Shown here: positions 37,740-45,586 of the stretch, piece by piece
Layout: each line of letters begins with the position of its first letter
How positions within the stretch are numbered: position 1 is the first letter of the stretch
NCBI GenBank assembly: GCA_900109895.1
Contig: FOBR01000007.1
Coordinates: 124,001 to 188,000 of the forward strand
Length of the DNA: 64,000 bases
Direction: 5' to 3'
From: a bacterium A37T11
GTDB taxonomy: Bacteria; Bacteroidota; Bacteroidia; Sphingobacteriales; Sphingobacteriaceae
Notes under the pieces: generated by a model
Databases searched by the model: none
Told to the model about the DNA's origin: nothing
What the model saw: only the letters and a program-made list of their open reading frames with translations
Translations under genes and position numbers: made by a program

Positions 37740-37839
37740 TTCTTACTATTCAAATACAAAAATAGGTTGTTTATTCCGAAATAAGAAATAAAATTACAAA
37801 AAACAAATTTTTAATATTTGAGTACTAATATTGAAGTAT

Positions 37840-37919
37840 CCAATATCGGCCAAAAGTTTTTGTGGGTATAACCATAAAGGCCATACTAAGTTTTGAAAAA
37901 AAGACCGGAGTAAGTGCAA
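37840..37919 (+). repeat. Direct repeat, right copy, overlapping a promoter
   Basis: CCAATATCGG (37840-37849), then the 41-bp block 37879-37919. It ends 18 bp upstream of the TATCTTTG box at 37938-37945 and so covers the -33 zone of the lipoprotein promoter. A third, more divergent copy is at 45479-45514. Confidence 0.75.
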
Positions 37920-37937
37920 ATATTTACTCGGTTTAAT

Positions 37938-37945
37938 TATCTTTG
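37938..37945 (+). promoter_or_regulatory. -7 box (TATCTTTG) of the lipoprotein gene
   Basis: TATCTTTG ends 9 nt before the ATG at 37955. The predicted start is only a few nt before the start codon. The TTG at 37943 is inside the box and not a start. Confidence 0.6.
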
Positions 37946-37954
37946 GCCACTACT

Positions 37955-38572
37955 ATGCAAAGATTACTATTTATACCAGCCCTAGCTACCCTCTTGATGG
38001 CAGGATGCGGTGGAGGCAGCAAAAACAGGGCAGTTAATAGCCAAGATACGGATGTAAACAACAGCCAACCCACTGTTGCAAGCACCGAGCAAAAAAGCGG
38101 AAGATTATTTGATGTGGCATCGGTAAAGGTATCCGAAAAGATATCCGGAGCGTTTCCCTACATTCAACTTCCTGCAGGAATCATTCCGCTTAATAAGCCT
38201 TTGTTAAGGGACTATGACGAGTTGTATTTTCCGGTAGGAGACAGCTTAGTATTAATTAAAGGAAAAGCCTATAAAACATTTGTTACCGATTCTGGTGACC
38301 GCGAGTGGTCTGCTCCTTATTTTTTACGGCAGCTGGAAGAAAGTATTACTGCCAAGGGAGGTGTGAAGATGTTTGATGGGAAATTGCGCAAAGACCAGGT
38401 AGCCTACTTTCAGGAACATGCACAATATGCTGGTGAAGAAGGCAGCATAGACTATGCAAACGAGCCGGTAAGGAGTTATGTAATCCGTAAGCCTGATAGT
38501 ACGCTGGTATATATTCAGTTTTATGGGTATAGTGCTGGTGGTTCGGTGCAGGTGGTTGAAGAGGGGAAGTGA
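37955..38572 (+). CDS. Hypothetical lipoprotein
   Basis: 205-residue lipoprotein from ATG 37955. Lipobox LMAGC (Cys about 18), then a Gly/Ser/Asn-rich linker (about 19-50) and a folded beta-rich domain (about 55-205) containing RSYVIRKPDSTLVYIQFYGY. No known family recognised. Single gene with its own promoter, which overlaps the repeat block. Confidence 0.75.
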   Translation: MQRLLFIPALATLLMAGCGGGSKNRAVNSQDTDVNNSQPTVASTEQKSGRLFDVASVKVSEKISGAFPYIQLPAGIIPLNKPLLRDYDELYFPVGDSLVLIKGKAYKTFVTDSGDREWSAPYFLRQLEESITAKGGVKMFDGKLRKDQVAYFQEHAQYAGEEGSIDYANEPVRSYVIRKPDSTLVYIQFYGYSAGGSVQVVEEGK

Positions 38573-39032
38573 GGGGAATTGGCTCCGCTATTCAGTTCCA
38601 ATGGATGAAAAGTTAGTCAAATAAACTTGCTAGAATAAGGGATTGAGCTTATTAAGGCTCTTCTGCCCTTATAAATACAATGTAAATAAATCTGTTTATT
38701 TTTTGCGACTTAGTTCAAGATCTAAGTTTGAAAAAATTCGGTCTGCGTTTAATTTTTTGTGATACATCGTTTTTATCGTTCTCATAGAGAATTTGTGTGG
38801 TACCAATGGTTATTATTATTACATACCTTAGCCGTTTCGATGCCCATCCCTGACAGGAAGTTTATCATGTCAATTTGTTTGGCCCCACTAATCGAAAGCC
38901 GCTTTTCCCTGAATTCCATAACCGCACATTTTCTCTTTCACATTCAGTTTACTGAAAACAAATGTAAAACGACAGGATGGATTTTACCTATCCTGACCAT
39001 ATTTTGATCAGGATGCATATTTGTATACCGGC
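38573..39032. other. Intergenic region with primase relic
   Basis: Contains the primase fragment (38782-38919) and little else. A loose match to the CTAAGTTTGAAAAAA part of the 41-bp repeat occurs near 38723. The 82-codon plus-strand frame at 38759 is antisense to the relic and not supported. Confidence 0.45.
38782..38919 (-). pseudogene. Relic of a CHC2/Toprim mobile-element primase
   Basis: A 45-codon minus-strand frame containing ISGAKQIDMINFLSGMGIE and then NNNNHWYHTNSL. This pattern (AKQID-x-x-x-x-L-S, then N-x-WY) is the N-terminal start of the CHC2 zinc-finger primases on Bacteroidota conjugative and mobilisable elements. The next family motif (LREERTPSFKVN) is present only as stop-interrupted remnants, and the rest is absent. 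Recognised from memory of the family, without a search. Confidence 0.5.
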
Positions 39033-39040
39033 TATTTTTG
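39033..39040 (+). promoter_or_regulatory. -7 box (TATTTTTG)
   Basis: TATTTTTG lies 36 nt before the ATG at 39077. A -33 TTG with the usual 20-nt spacing is not clear. Confidence 0.4.
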
Positions 39041-39076
39041 TATGGTAATTTATTGTTTAATTAAACACGTGGTATT

Positions 39077-39358
39077 ATGACGACAAATGTAGTGGCACAG
39101 GTATTCGATACGGTATTGAGTACGCCAGGGATGAGTGAAGTGGTGAAGATCGACCTTAAGATTTCACGTAAGAATGTATTGCTTTTAAATGAGATTATTA
39201 AGCGGGGCCTCTCCGGCGGTGACGACACGACCCGGCAATTAGCAAATGTCCCCAAGGAGGATTTACAGGACTTAACAAACCTCTCTAATGAAATTCTCCA
39301 AAAGGCAATGTCGGTAGAGCTAAGTGAGAAGCTCAATTCATTAACCATTGTTAAGTGA
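39077..39358 (+). CDS. Hypothetical small helical protein
   Basis: 93-residue soluble protein, largely helical (STPGMSEVVKIDLKISRKNV, SRKNVLLLNEIIKRGLS, LTNLSNEILQKAMSVELSEK). No signal peptide or known domain. Own -7 box upstream. Convergent with the truncated SusC gene. A basic residue pattern after the Gly-Gly-Asp-Asp turn is notable but not diagnostic. Confidence 0.6.
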   Translation: MTTNVVAQVFDTVLSTPGMSEVVKIDLKISRKNVLLLNEIIKRGLSGGDDTTRQLANVPKEDLQDLTNLSNEILQKAMSVELSEKLNSLTIVK

Positions 39359-39511
39359 ATCATTGGCTGACCAATTGCCCGGCCATTTTTATTTTGGAGG
39401 TTAGGAATTTCCAACAAAAAAAATGTTGCCAGTGGGGACAGTAAACAGTAGAATTTTGACAACAGATTAACTTGCAATTATGGAAATGCTACAAATAACA
39501 CAAAAACGCAG

Positions 39512-42500
39512 TCATCTAGGACTAGCAGCACGGGACACTTTCATTTTTTTTTCTATGCCTTGCCTGTATTTTCCTTTTCCTGTCGTCTGAAGCCACCTGG
39601 CATTGATATCCCTGTTAACATATAAGAAAGCATCACCGGATGATATCGCCATTTTACTATAATTGATGGTAGGCTTTCGGAAATAATATCCAATTTTGTA
39701 ACTGATCTGCACGGCCAGGCTTAAGCCCCTGTATGAAAAGCGATTGTTGATGGCGCCAAAGTAGGTGGGGCGTGCAGGGCCTGCGTAAATCAGGTCAGTT
39801 AAAGGGGTGTTGTTAAGGATCGAATTATAGTCCTGGCTTTGTTCACCATTAATATATCCATATGGATTTCCAGTGCCGTGGTCAAGCCCGGCCCATTTAA
39901 AACCATAAAGACCGAAAACGGGCTTTCCGACTACTGGGGATGCGCCCGTCATATTTCCGTCAGCACTTACCAAAGCGGTTGTATAGGGCTCAATATCATA
40001 CTTCGTAACTTTATCGGTAGCATGACTGAATAAAACTGTGGTGTTCCATTTAAATGCACCACGAAGGTTATTTGAAGTAAGTGTAATATCAAATCCCCTG
40101 CCTTTCATGTCCGAATAGTTGCCACGCAAGGACGTAATACCACTGTTTGAAGGAAATAACCGGTCGCCCAAAATATCGGTTTCCTTTTTAATAAAATATT
40201 CCAGGCTGCCGGACAAAATGTTGTCTTGGGTACTAAAATCAATGGCGAAGTTTGTTATGCCTGTTTTCTCCCAGCGGAGGTCAGGATTGCCGATATTGGA
40301 AATCATCACATAATTCAGTCCTGTATAACGCGCATTACTGTAATATTGGAACGTGGTCATGCCTGTAACCGAATAATCCATATTTCCGTTGTAGCCGTAA
40401 CTTCCCCTAAAAGAGAGTGTCGGCACCCATGACAAATGATAAAATTTTTCCTTGGAAATATCCCACTTACCACCAATTGACCAAAGTGGGACATTTTTTT
40501 GGTTGGTCGATACGCCAAAATAATTTGTGCCGTCAATACGGCTGCTGCCCGAAATGTAATAACGGTTTTTATAGCTGTATAAGGCGTTTGCGAAAGTTGA
40601 ACGGATGCGGACCAATGTTCCATTGACGCTAAGCCCGCTATTAATTTGCGAATATCCACCTGTGGGATTGATTGGAAAATAATTTACGGCATCTATATTG
40701 GTAAAGGTTGCGAGATCATTATTATAGCCGTAAAGCACAGAACTATTTCCCTCACTTGTGGTTTGCGACAACTCGTACCCCGCCAGTATAGTAAGGGAAT
40801 GATCGCCAAAAGACCTGTCAAAATTTAACTGGCCCCTGAAATTTTGTGCTATCGAATTTGAATTTCCCTGGTTAAGAATACCGCCTAAGGGGATGTTATA
40901 ACCATTCACCTTACCATCAATAACATTTGAAAACATGTTAATCAGGTTGCGGGTGTAGTACGTGTCCTGGCTGTTATAAATACTGCTTTGCACATTTCCC
41001 CGTTGGTATTGGTAACGAATCTCGCCACTAAACCCTTGGATAAATTTATATTTTAAGGCAGTATTCAGCCTGATGTTTAGATTTTTTACCGTATTATCGG
41101 TCGCACCGAGTTCATTAAGCGGATAATATTTCCAATCTAAAAAACCATTCTCTGAAGCACTTTGCACGTAACTTTGCCTGTATCCATATACTATAGGTAA
41201 AGCACTTCCATTGGCATCGGCCACCTGCGAGTAAGGGAAGAGCGTATTGCTAAGTGCTAAAAGATTACTCCCGCCTTTATTTATCCCCTGGATGAAATAA
41301 ATGCCTGTATTTATCTCCAGGCCCTTTGCTGGATAAAAGGAATTCTGTGAATTAAGGGTTATTCTTTGAAAAGTATTAGTTTTTTGTGTTGGCAGGTCCT
41401 TATCGTAACCGGCAGAGAAATAATATATCGCCTTATCCGAACCACCGGAGAGGTTCAACGCATATTGCTGGTTGACGGCTTTTTGATAAAAATATTTGCT
41501 AAGCTGGTCGTTTATATTGTAGTTCTTCAGTTTATCCAACTGTTTATCAAGGTCTGTGGGGTTAGCTGCAAAAAGCTCCACTGCCGGGGAAATCACAGGG
41601 TAAGAGCTGGTATTACTAAGACTGCCATCATAAAACCCGTTCTTAAATAAAAATCCCTCCATGTCGATATAAGAAGAGGCATCAAGCTGGTTCGGGTTGT
41701 ATTTTAAGTCGGGCCTTCCCGATACCGTCAGGTTTGCATTAAAAGATACTTTTAGTTGCTGGTTAGCCCTGCCTTTTTTGCTGGTAAAGACAATAACACC
41801 ATTCCCTGCACGTACACCCCAAATACTCGCAGCTGCCGCATCGCGCAAGATCGTAGGCTCATCATAATCATTGGGATTTATATCAGATATATCACCGGAG
41901 TATGGAAAATTATCAACTATAATAAGAGGCTGGTCATTTGCGAAAATTGTATTACGGCCACGGATATTAATGTCGTATCCATTGGCTGCTGCAGATGTAT
42001 TGGAATTAAAAACCAACCCGCTTGTAATACCCGATAATTTCGATATAAGGTCTGTTGAAACCCGCTGCCTATACATTTCTTTAATGGGCTGTACAAAACT
42101 GCCTGTCACCCTTTCCTTGGAAATGTTTTGGTAGCCTGTGGCGACAATAGCCACTTCGTTCAATTTATTATTAAGCTGGTGTAGGACTATATCCTGAAAT
42201 GGCATATTTTCAGAAACTGTGAAAAGATATGGGGTAAATCCGACAAAGGATACCGTAACCAGGTCGCCAGTCTCGGCCTCAAAACTAAATTCGCCATTTG
42301 GACCAGTGGTAAAGCGTTCTGCCTTTCCCTGTATCGAAATACTGGCCCCCATCAGATAGGTGCCCGTAGTATCGGTAACTTTACCAATAATTTTCTGCGA
42401 TGGGTTGCTCATGCGTTTACCTTTAGGGAGCAATGATTTTTCCTTTGCTTTTACAATAATTGTATTATCCACAATCTCATAAATAAGCGGTTGTCCGGCA

Positions 42501-42787
42501 AAGCATTTATCCAGTGCCTCAGAAAGACTGACATGATCAATGTGAATAGTTACAAGGGCAGTATTTTTAAGCAGGTCATTTTTATAAAAGAAACTATATC
42601 CGCTCTGCTTCTCTATCTGTTTGAAGATTTTGGCAAGCGGTGCGTTTTTCTCATTTAAGGTAATGGTTTGTGCATGAACGGAGGCAGACACCTTAAAACA
42701 AGCCAGGAAGATAAGAAGTAAAGAAAGCTTCATAACCAAGAGTGTTTTAATAAGCCGCCCCCAGTAGGAGAGCGTAAAAATTTGCAT
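39512..42787 (-). pseudogene. SusC-like receptor with STN domain, C-terminus lost
   Basis: 1091 residues: signal peptide ending SVHAQ, STN domain (about 40-110: ITLNEKNAPLAKIFKQIEKQ), CarboxypepD_reg-like domain (about 130-205), TonB box LNEVAIVATGYQN, plug (LIIVDNFPYSGD, ASIWGVRAGNGVIVFTSKKG) and most of the barrel. Compared with the paralogue at 28012-31062, it stops about 85-90 residues early, soon after TINYSK, with a basic tail ending AASPR, and lacks the final barrel strands. A run of nine A bases (minus strand) precedes the aberrant end. No susD follows. Probably non-functional as a transporter; the signalling part is intact. Confidence 0.8.
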
Positions 42788-42983
42788 ACTTTTGTTTAGT
42801 TAGGGTTAATAGTTAAATCGTTAGAAGGATTTTCCGGTTTGACCGGTTATTGGCCCAATAGGCCGGCGGGTGTTGGAAGCACCCAGCCGGCTTTTTTTGT
42901 GATAATTAATTACCACTGTTATTATCATTTAATACGTTTTGAAGTACTAAAACATACAGTGCTTATCACTTTATATGGTCAAT
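42788..42983. other. Structured leader region of the truncated receptor
   Basis: GC-rich hairpins (CCGGT/ACCGG near 42837; 42862-42891) in an otherwise AT-rich spacer. No gene. Confidence 0.45.
42862..42898 (+). terminator. Terminator-like hairpin in plus orientation
   Basis: GCCGGC-GGGTG (42862-42872) pairs with CACCC-A-GCCGGC (42880-42891), one bulge, followed by seven T on the plus strand. Both neighbouring genes run on the minus strand, so it would stop antisense transcription. Confidence 0.55.
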
Positions 42984-43361
42984 TTATGCAGCACGATATT
43001 CAATCGTAAATGTTAGCGAACCCGTAGTTTGAAGTACGCCATCTGCATTCGTAGAAACAATCAGGCTACTTACGGAATCTATCCATTTATGAGAGTGTTC
43101 GGGCGATGGCGTTGAAAGTGAAACCGACAGACGTGATCTGAACGCAACCGACGATTGCGCCCCATAATACTTAGCTGCATGATCATTAATCCTGCTCAAA
43201 AAATCACTTTGTGCAGTTGTTAATGTAAAATTTACAGCCATCCAAGCACGAAAGTCGGATTCAACAGAATCAGCCTGTGCGAAAAGCAATGTATCAGATA
43301 AAGCATATAATTCAGCAACTTTGTTGGCAACACCGGTAGGGGTTAATGGTTGTAGTGACAT
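42984..43361 (-). CDS. Hypothetical protein in the sigma/FecR/SusC cluster
   Basis: 125-residue protein without signal peptide or TM. Helical N-terminal two thirds (VANKVAELYALSDTLLFAQA, TTAQSDFLSRINDHAAKYYG) and a beta-rich end finishing GSLTFTIEYRAA. Not recognised. Lies between fecR and the receptor gene on the same strand. It might be a secreted or surface product co-expressed with the receptor, but no export signal is visible. Confidence 0.6.
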   Translation of the reverse strand: MSLQPLTPTGVANKVAELYALSDTLLFAQADSVESDFRAWMAVNFTLTTAQSDFLSRINDHAAKYYGAQSSVAFRSRLSVSLSTPSPEHSHKWIDSVSSLIVSTNADGVLQTTGSLTFTIEYRAA

Positions 43362-43487
43362 AGTTTTGATTTTATATTATATTTATGAATTAAATTACTG
43401 AATATTAAATAAATATTACCTAAAATTCGTAATACACTTTTAATTATTTTAATTTATTTTTTTAAATGAAATGTTAAATTTTTTTAA

Positions 43488-44693
43488 TTATGGTGTTATT
43501 ATTAACTTGTTATCTTCTATTTTTGAATGAATTCCACCAGATTGCAGTATTTTTAACAAACTAGATAGGTTTGAACTGCGGGAAATACCTCCTGTGAAAA
43601 GTTCTTTTTTGATTTTACCTTTATATACGACATCCACATTGTACCACCTGCTTATTGTACGCATAATGGTAGGGATGTCTGCATCTTTAAAGTAAGTCTT
43701 GCCATTTTTCCAGGCTACTGCTGCATCAATATCAGCAGTATTGATAGTAATCTTGTCCGTTGCCATTGACTGTTGTCCTGGTTTTATAAATTCTGTATGT
43801 CCACCTTTTGATACCTTAACTGATCCTTCAAGAAGGGTAGTAATAATAGATTCTTCATTCTCATAGGATGAAATATTAAAGGAGGTACCTATGACATCAA
43901 CCTGCTGCCCCCTACTTTTTACAATAAATGGTTGATCCTTAACCTTAGCTACCTCGAAAAATGCTTCGCCATTGATTTCGACTTCTCTTTTACTTATTGA
44001 AAATCGACTTGGATATTTCAAGGTACTGGCTGCGTTGAGCCAAACCTTAGTTCCGTCGCTGAGTATTATTTGGTATTGACCACCCTTAGGAGTACTAAGT
44101 TGCAACAGCGCGTCATGCTGAACTTGATTCAGCATCTCACCCGACTTTGGGGATGTTTTGGCTGATATAGGTCCGGGATGACGGCCTGAAACAGATTCAC
44201 CATTTTGATATTTAATATCTTCGTCCTGAACAATGATTCCGCTTTGCGCTGAATCTAAACTTATTATTTTACCATTAGCTAAAGTCAGCGTGGCTTGGTT
44301 ATAGCCAGGTAAAATGTCTTGATTTACGAGTTTAGATTTACGATTTACGATGAAATCACTTCTAAAAAAGTATAGGGCTATGGCTAAGGCTATAATAAAC
44401 AGGGCGGCGATGGCGGCATATTTTAATAGGGGTATTTTGCGGATCGTTTTCCTGGACTCATATTCGTCTATGGCAGCTGGTAGGGTTTCGTCGAGGTGTT
44501 GGACGAATTCCTGGACGGATGCCGGTATTTCGTTTTGTGCGTCAAGTTGTTGTAGTTCCTGATGAATTAAGGTACGGAGGGTGCTTTGGTCGTCTTCCAG
44601 ATCAAAATACCGGAGCAGTTCCCGGATTTCTTCGGGGGTGGCCTGCTGGTTCAGGTACTTTTTAAAAAGGGTTATGATCTGTTCGGTATTCAA
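43488..44693 (-). CDS. FecR-type anti-sigma factor with REP-like insertion
   Basis: 401-residue anti-sigma factor from a TTG start at 44693, chosen because AGGAG (minus strand, 44701-44705) sits 7 nt upstream. Longer frames start inside the promoter. N-terminal sigma-binding part, TM (about 92-112, AAIALFIIALAIALYFF), FecR domain (LSTPKGGQYQIILSDGTKVWL, GEAFFEV) and DUF4974 (IPTIMRTISRWYNVDV). Between TM and FecR domain about 25 residues come from a REP-like palindrome (GEMLNQVQHD). The frame is kept, so it may still work. Confidence 0.9.
   Translation of the reverse strand: MNTEQIITLFKKYLNQQATPEEIRELLRYFDLEDDQSTLRTLIHQELQQLDAQNEIPASVQEFVQHLDETLPAAIDEYESRKTIRKIPLLKYAAIAALFIIALAIALYFFRSDFIVNRKSKLVNQDILPGYNQATLTLANGKIISLDSAQSGIIVQDEDIKYQNGESVSGRHPGPISAKTSPKSGEMLNQVQHDALLQLSTPKGGQYQIILSDGTKVWLNAASTLKYPSRFSISKREVEINGEAFFEVAKVKDQPFIVKSRGQQVDVIGTSFNISSYENEESIITTLLEGSVKVSKGGHTEFIKPGQQSMATDKITINTADIDAAVAWKNGKTYFKDADIPTIMRTISRWYNVDVVYKGKIKKELFTGGISRSSNLSSLLKILQSGGIHSKIEDNKLIITP
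44111..44183. repeat. REP-like interspersed palindrome inside fecR
   Basis: Outer arms CGTCAT (44111-44116) and ATGACG (44178-44183). Inner TGCTGAA (44117-44123) with TTCAGCA (44128-44134). Translation on the minus strand includes GEMLNQVQHD, a sequence I have often seen encoded by such repeats. Confidence 0.7.
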
Positions 44694-44717
44694 AGCTATT
44701 CTCCTAAATTTTGAACC

Positions 44718-44743
44718 TAATACGCTTGGCAGCAAAAGTTCGG
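44718..44743 (-). promoter_or_regulatory. Predicted ECF-sigma promoter of the second fecR
   Basis: Minus strand CCGAAC, 13 nt (TTTTGCTGCCAAG), CGTATTA. It has the same 13-bp spacing as the promoters at 17073 and 19877 and the canonical ECF -35 core GAAC. The SD AGGAG lies about 12 bp downstream. Confidence 0.5.
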
Positions 44744-44811
44744 TGGCTCTGTTTTTGAACTATTTTATAAGGTTTTGATTGTGAGTGATAAAAAATTCTG
44801 TGGGCTGGTGT

Positions 44812-45414
44812 TTAGCAGAGGCCGTGGACAATGTTCGCCGCCAGAATAAGCATCAAAAGGTCTTGGTTCAGGTGTTCTTTCAGAAAGGAATTAGCCTTTT
44901 TGACATGGTCGTGTATCGTATTGACCGAAATGCCCACCATCTGGCTGACCTCTTCGTAGCTTTTTTCCTCGAGTTTAATGAGGGAAAAGACGTTTTTGCG
45001 TTGAGGAGGGAGCCCTTCTAAGGCTTTGAAGACCAGTTCGCGGTTTTCTTTGCGGGTGATCCAGGCATCAATGTTGTTATTTTCTTCCTCCCGGTATTCC
45101 TGAATAAACTGTTGAAATACTTTTTGGTCACGGGCGGCCTTGCGGAAATGGTCGGCAACGAGGTTTTCGGCTATTTTATAGAGGTAGGCTTTTACCGGTT
45201 GGTCAGGGTCTACTTGGGTGTGGTTGATCCAAACCTTCATAAACAGCTCTTGTAAAGCTTCCTCGGCCAGGTCATCCCGGCGCAGCAATCGTTTCAGGTT
45301 AACGCCCAGCCGGTGTTTATAGGTATGATAGAGCCGGGTAAATGCAGCGCGATCACCTTCCCGCAACCTTTCCAGGATTTCTTTTTCTGTTGCAGGGGTA
45401 AGGTCCGGTGTCAT
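44812..45414 (-). CDS. ECF RNA polymerase sigma factor
   Basis: 200-residue ECF sigma factor: region 2 (DRAAFTRLYHTYKHRL, DDLAEEALQELFMKVW) and region 4 (LPPQRKNVFSLIK, EEKSYEEVSQMVGISVNTIH). The tail LLMLILAANIVHGL is hydrophobic. 118 nt before fecR on the same strand. A housekeeping-type promoter lies upstream. Confidence 0.93.
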   Translation of the reverse strand: MTPDLTPATEKEILERLREGDRAAFTRLYHTYKHRLGVNLKRLLRRDDLAEEALQELFMKVWINHTQVDPDQPVKAYLYKIAENLVADHFRKAARDQKVFQQFIQEYREEENNNIDAWITRKENRELVFKALEGLPPQRKNVFSLIKLEEKSYEEVSQMVGISVNTIHDHVKKANSFLKEHLNQDLLMLILAANIVHGLC

Positions 45415-45437
45415 TTCTTTTTAATGTTATCAGGATG

Positions 45438-45468
45438 CTAAGGTACAGGGATTTTCTAATTTATCCAA
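45438..45468 (-). promoter_or_regulatory. Promoter of the second ECF sigma gene
   Basis: Minus strand TTG (45466-45468), 20-nt spacer, TACCTTAG (45438-45445), one mismatch from TAnnTTTG. Confidence 0.55.
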
Positions 45469-45478
45469 ATAAAAAAAC

Positions 45479-45514
45479 CGTACTAAGTTTTTTAAAAAAG
45501 ACCGGACTATGTGA
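45479..45514 (+). repeat. Third copy of the TACTAAGTTTT repeat motif
   Basis: Begins CGTACTAAGTTTTTT and continues with AAAAAAGACCGGA. About 30 of 36 bases agree with 37882-37917. It ends 17 bp upstream of the TTG of the MocR-like promoter. Confidence 0.65.
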
Positions 45515-45531
45515 AGTTTCTTTTTTTTGTG

Positions 45532-45562
45532 TTGCGTTTAAAAAAGGTCTTTGGTATGTTTG
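45532..45562 (+). promoter_or_regulatory. Promoter of the MocR-like gene
   Basis: TTG (45532-45534), 20-nt spacer, TATGTTTG (45555-45562). Predicted start near 45569, leader about 18 nt. Confidence 0.7.
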
Positions 45563-45586
45563 CCGCCTTGATACTGGCGCTTCTAT

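Noticed and set aside
38759-39007. 82-codon plus-strand frame
   Set aside because: Antisense to the primase relic, hydrophobic by chance, no domain.
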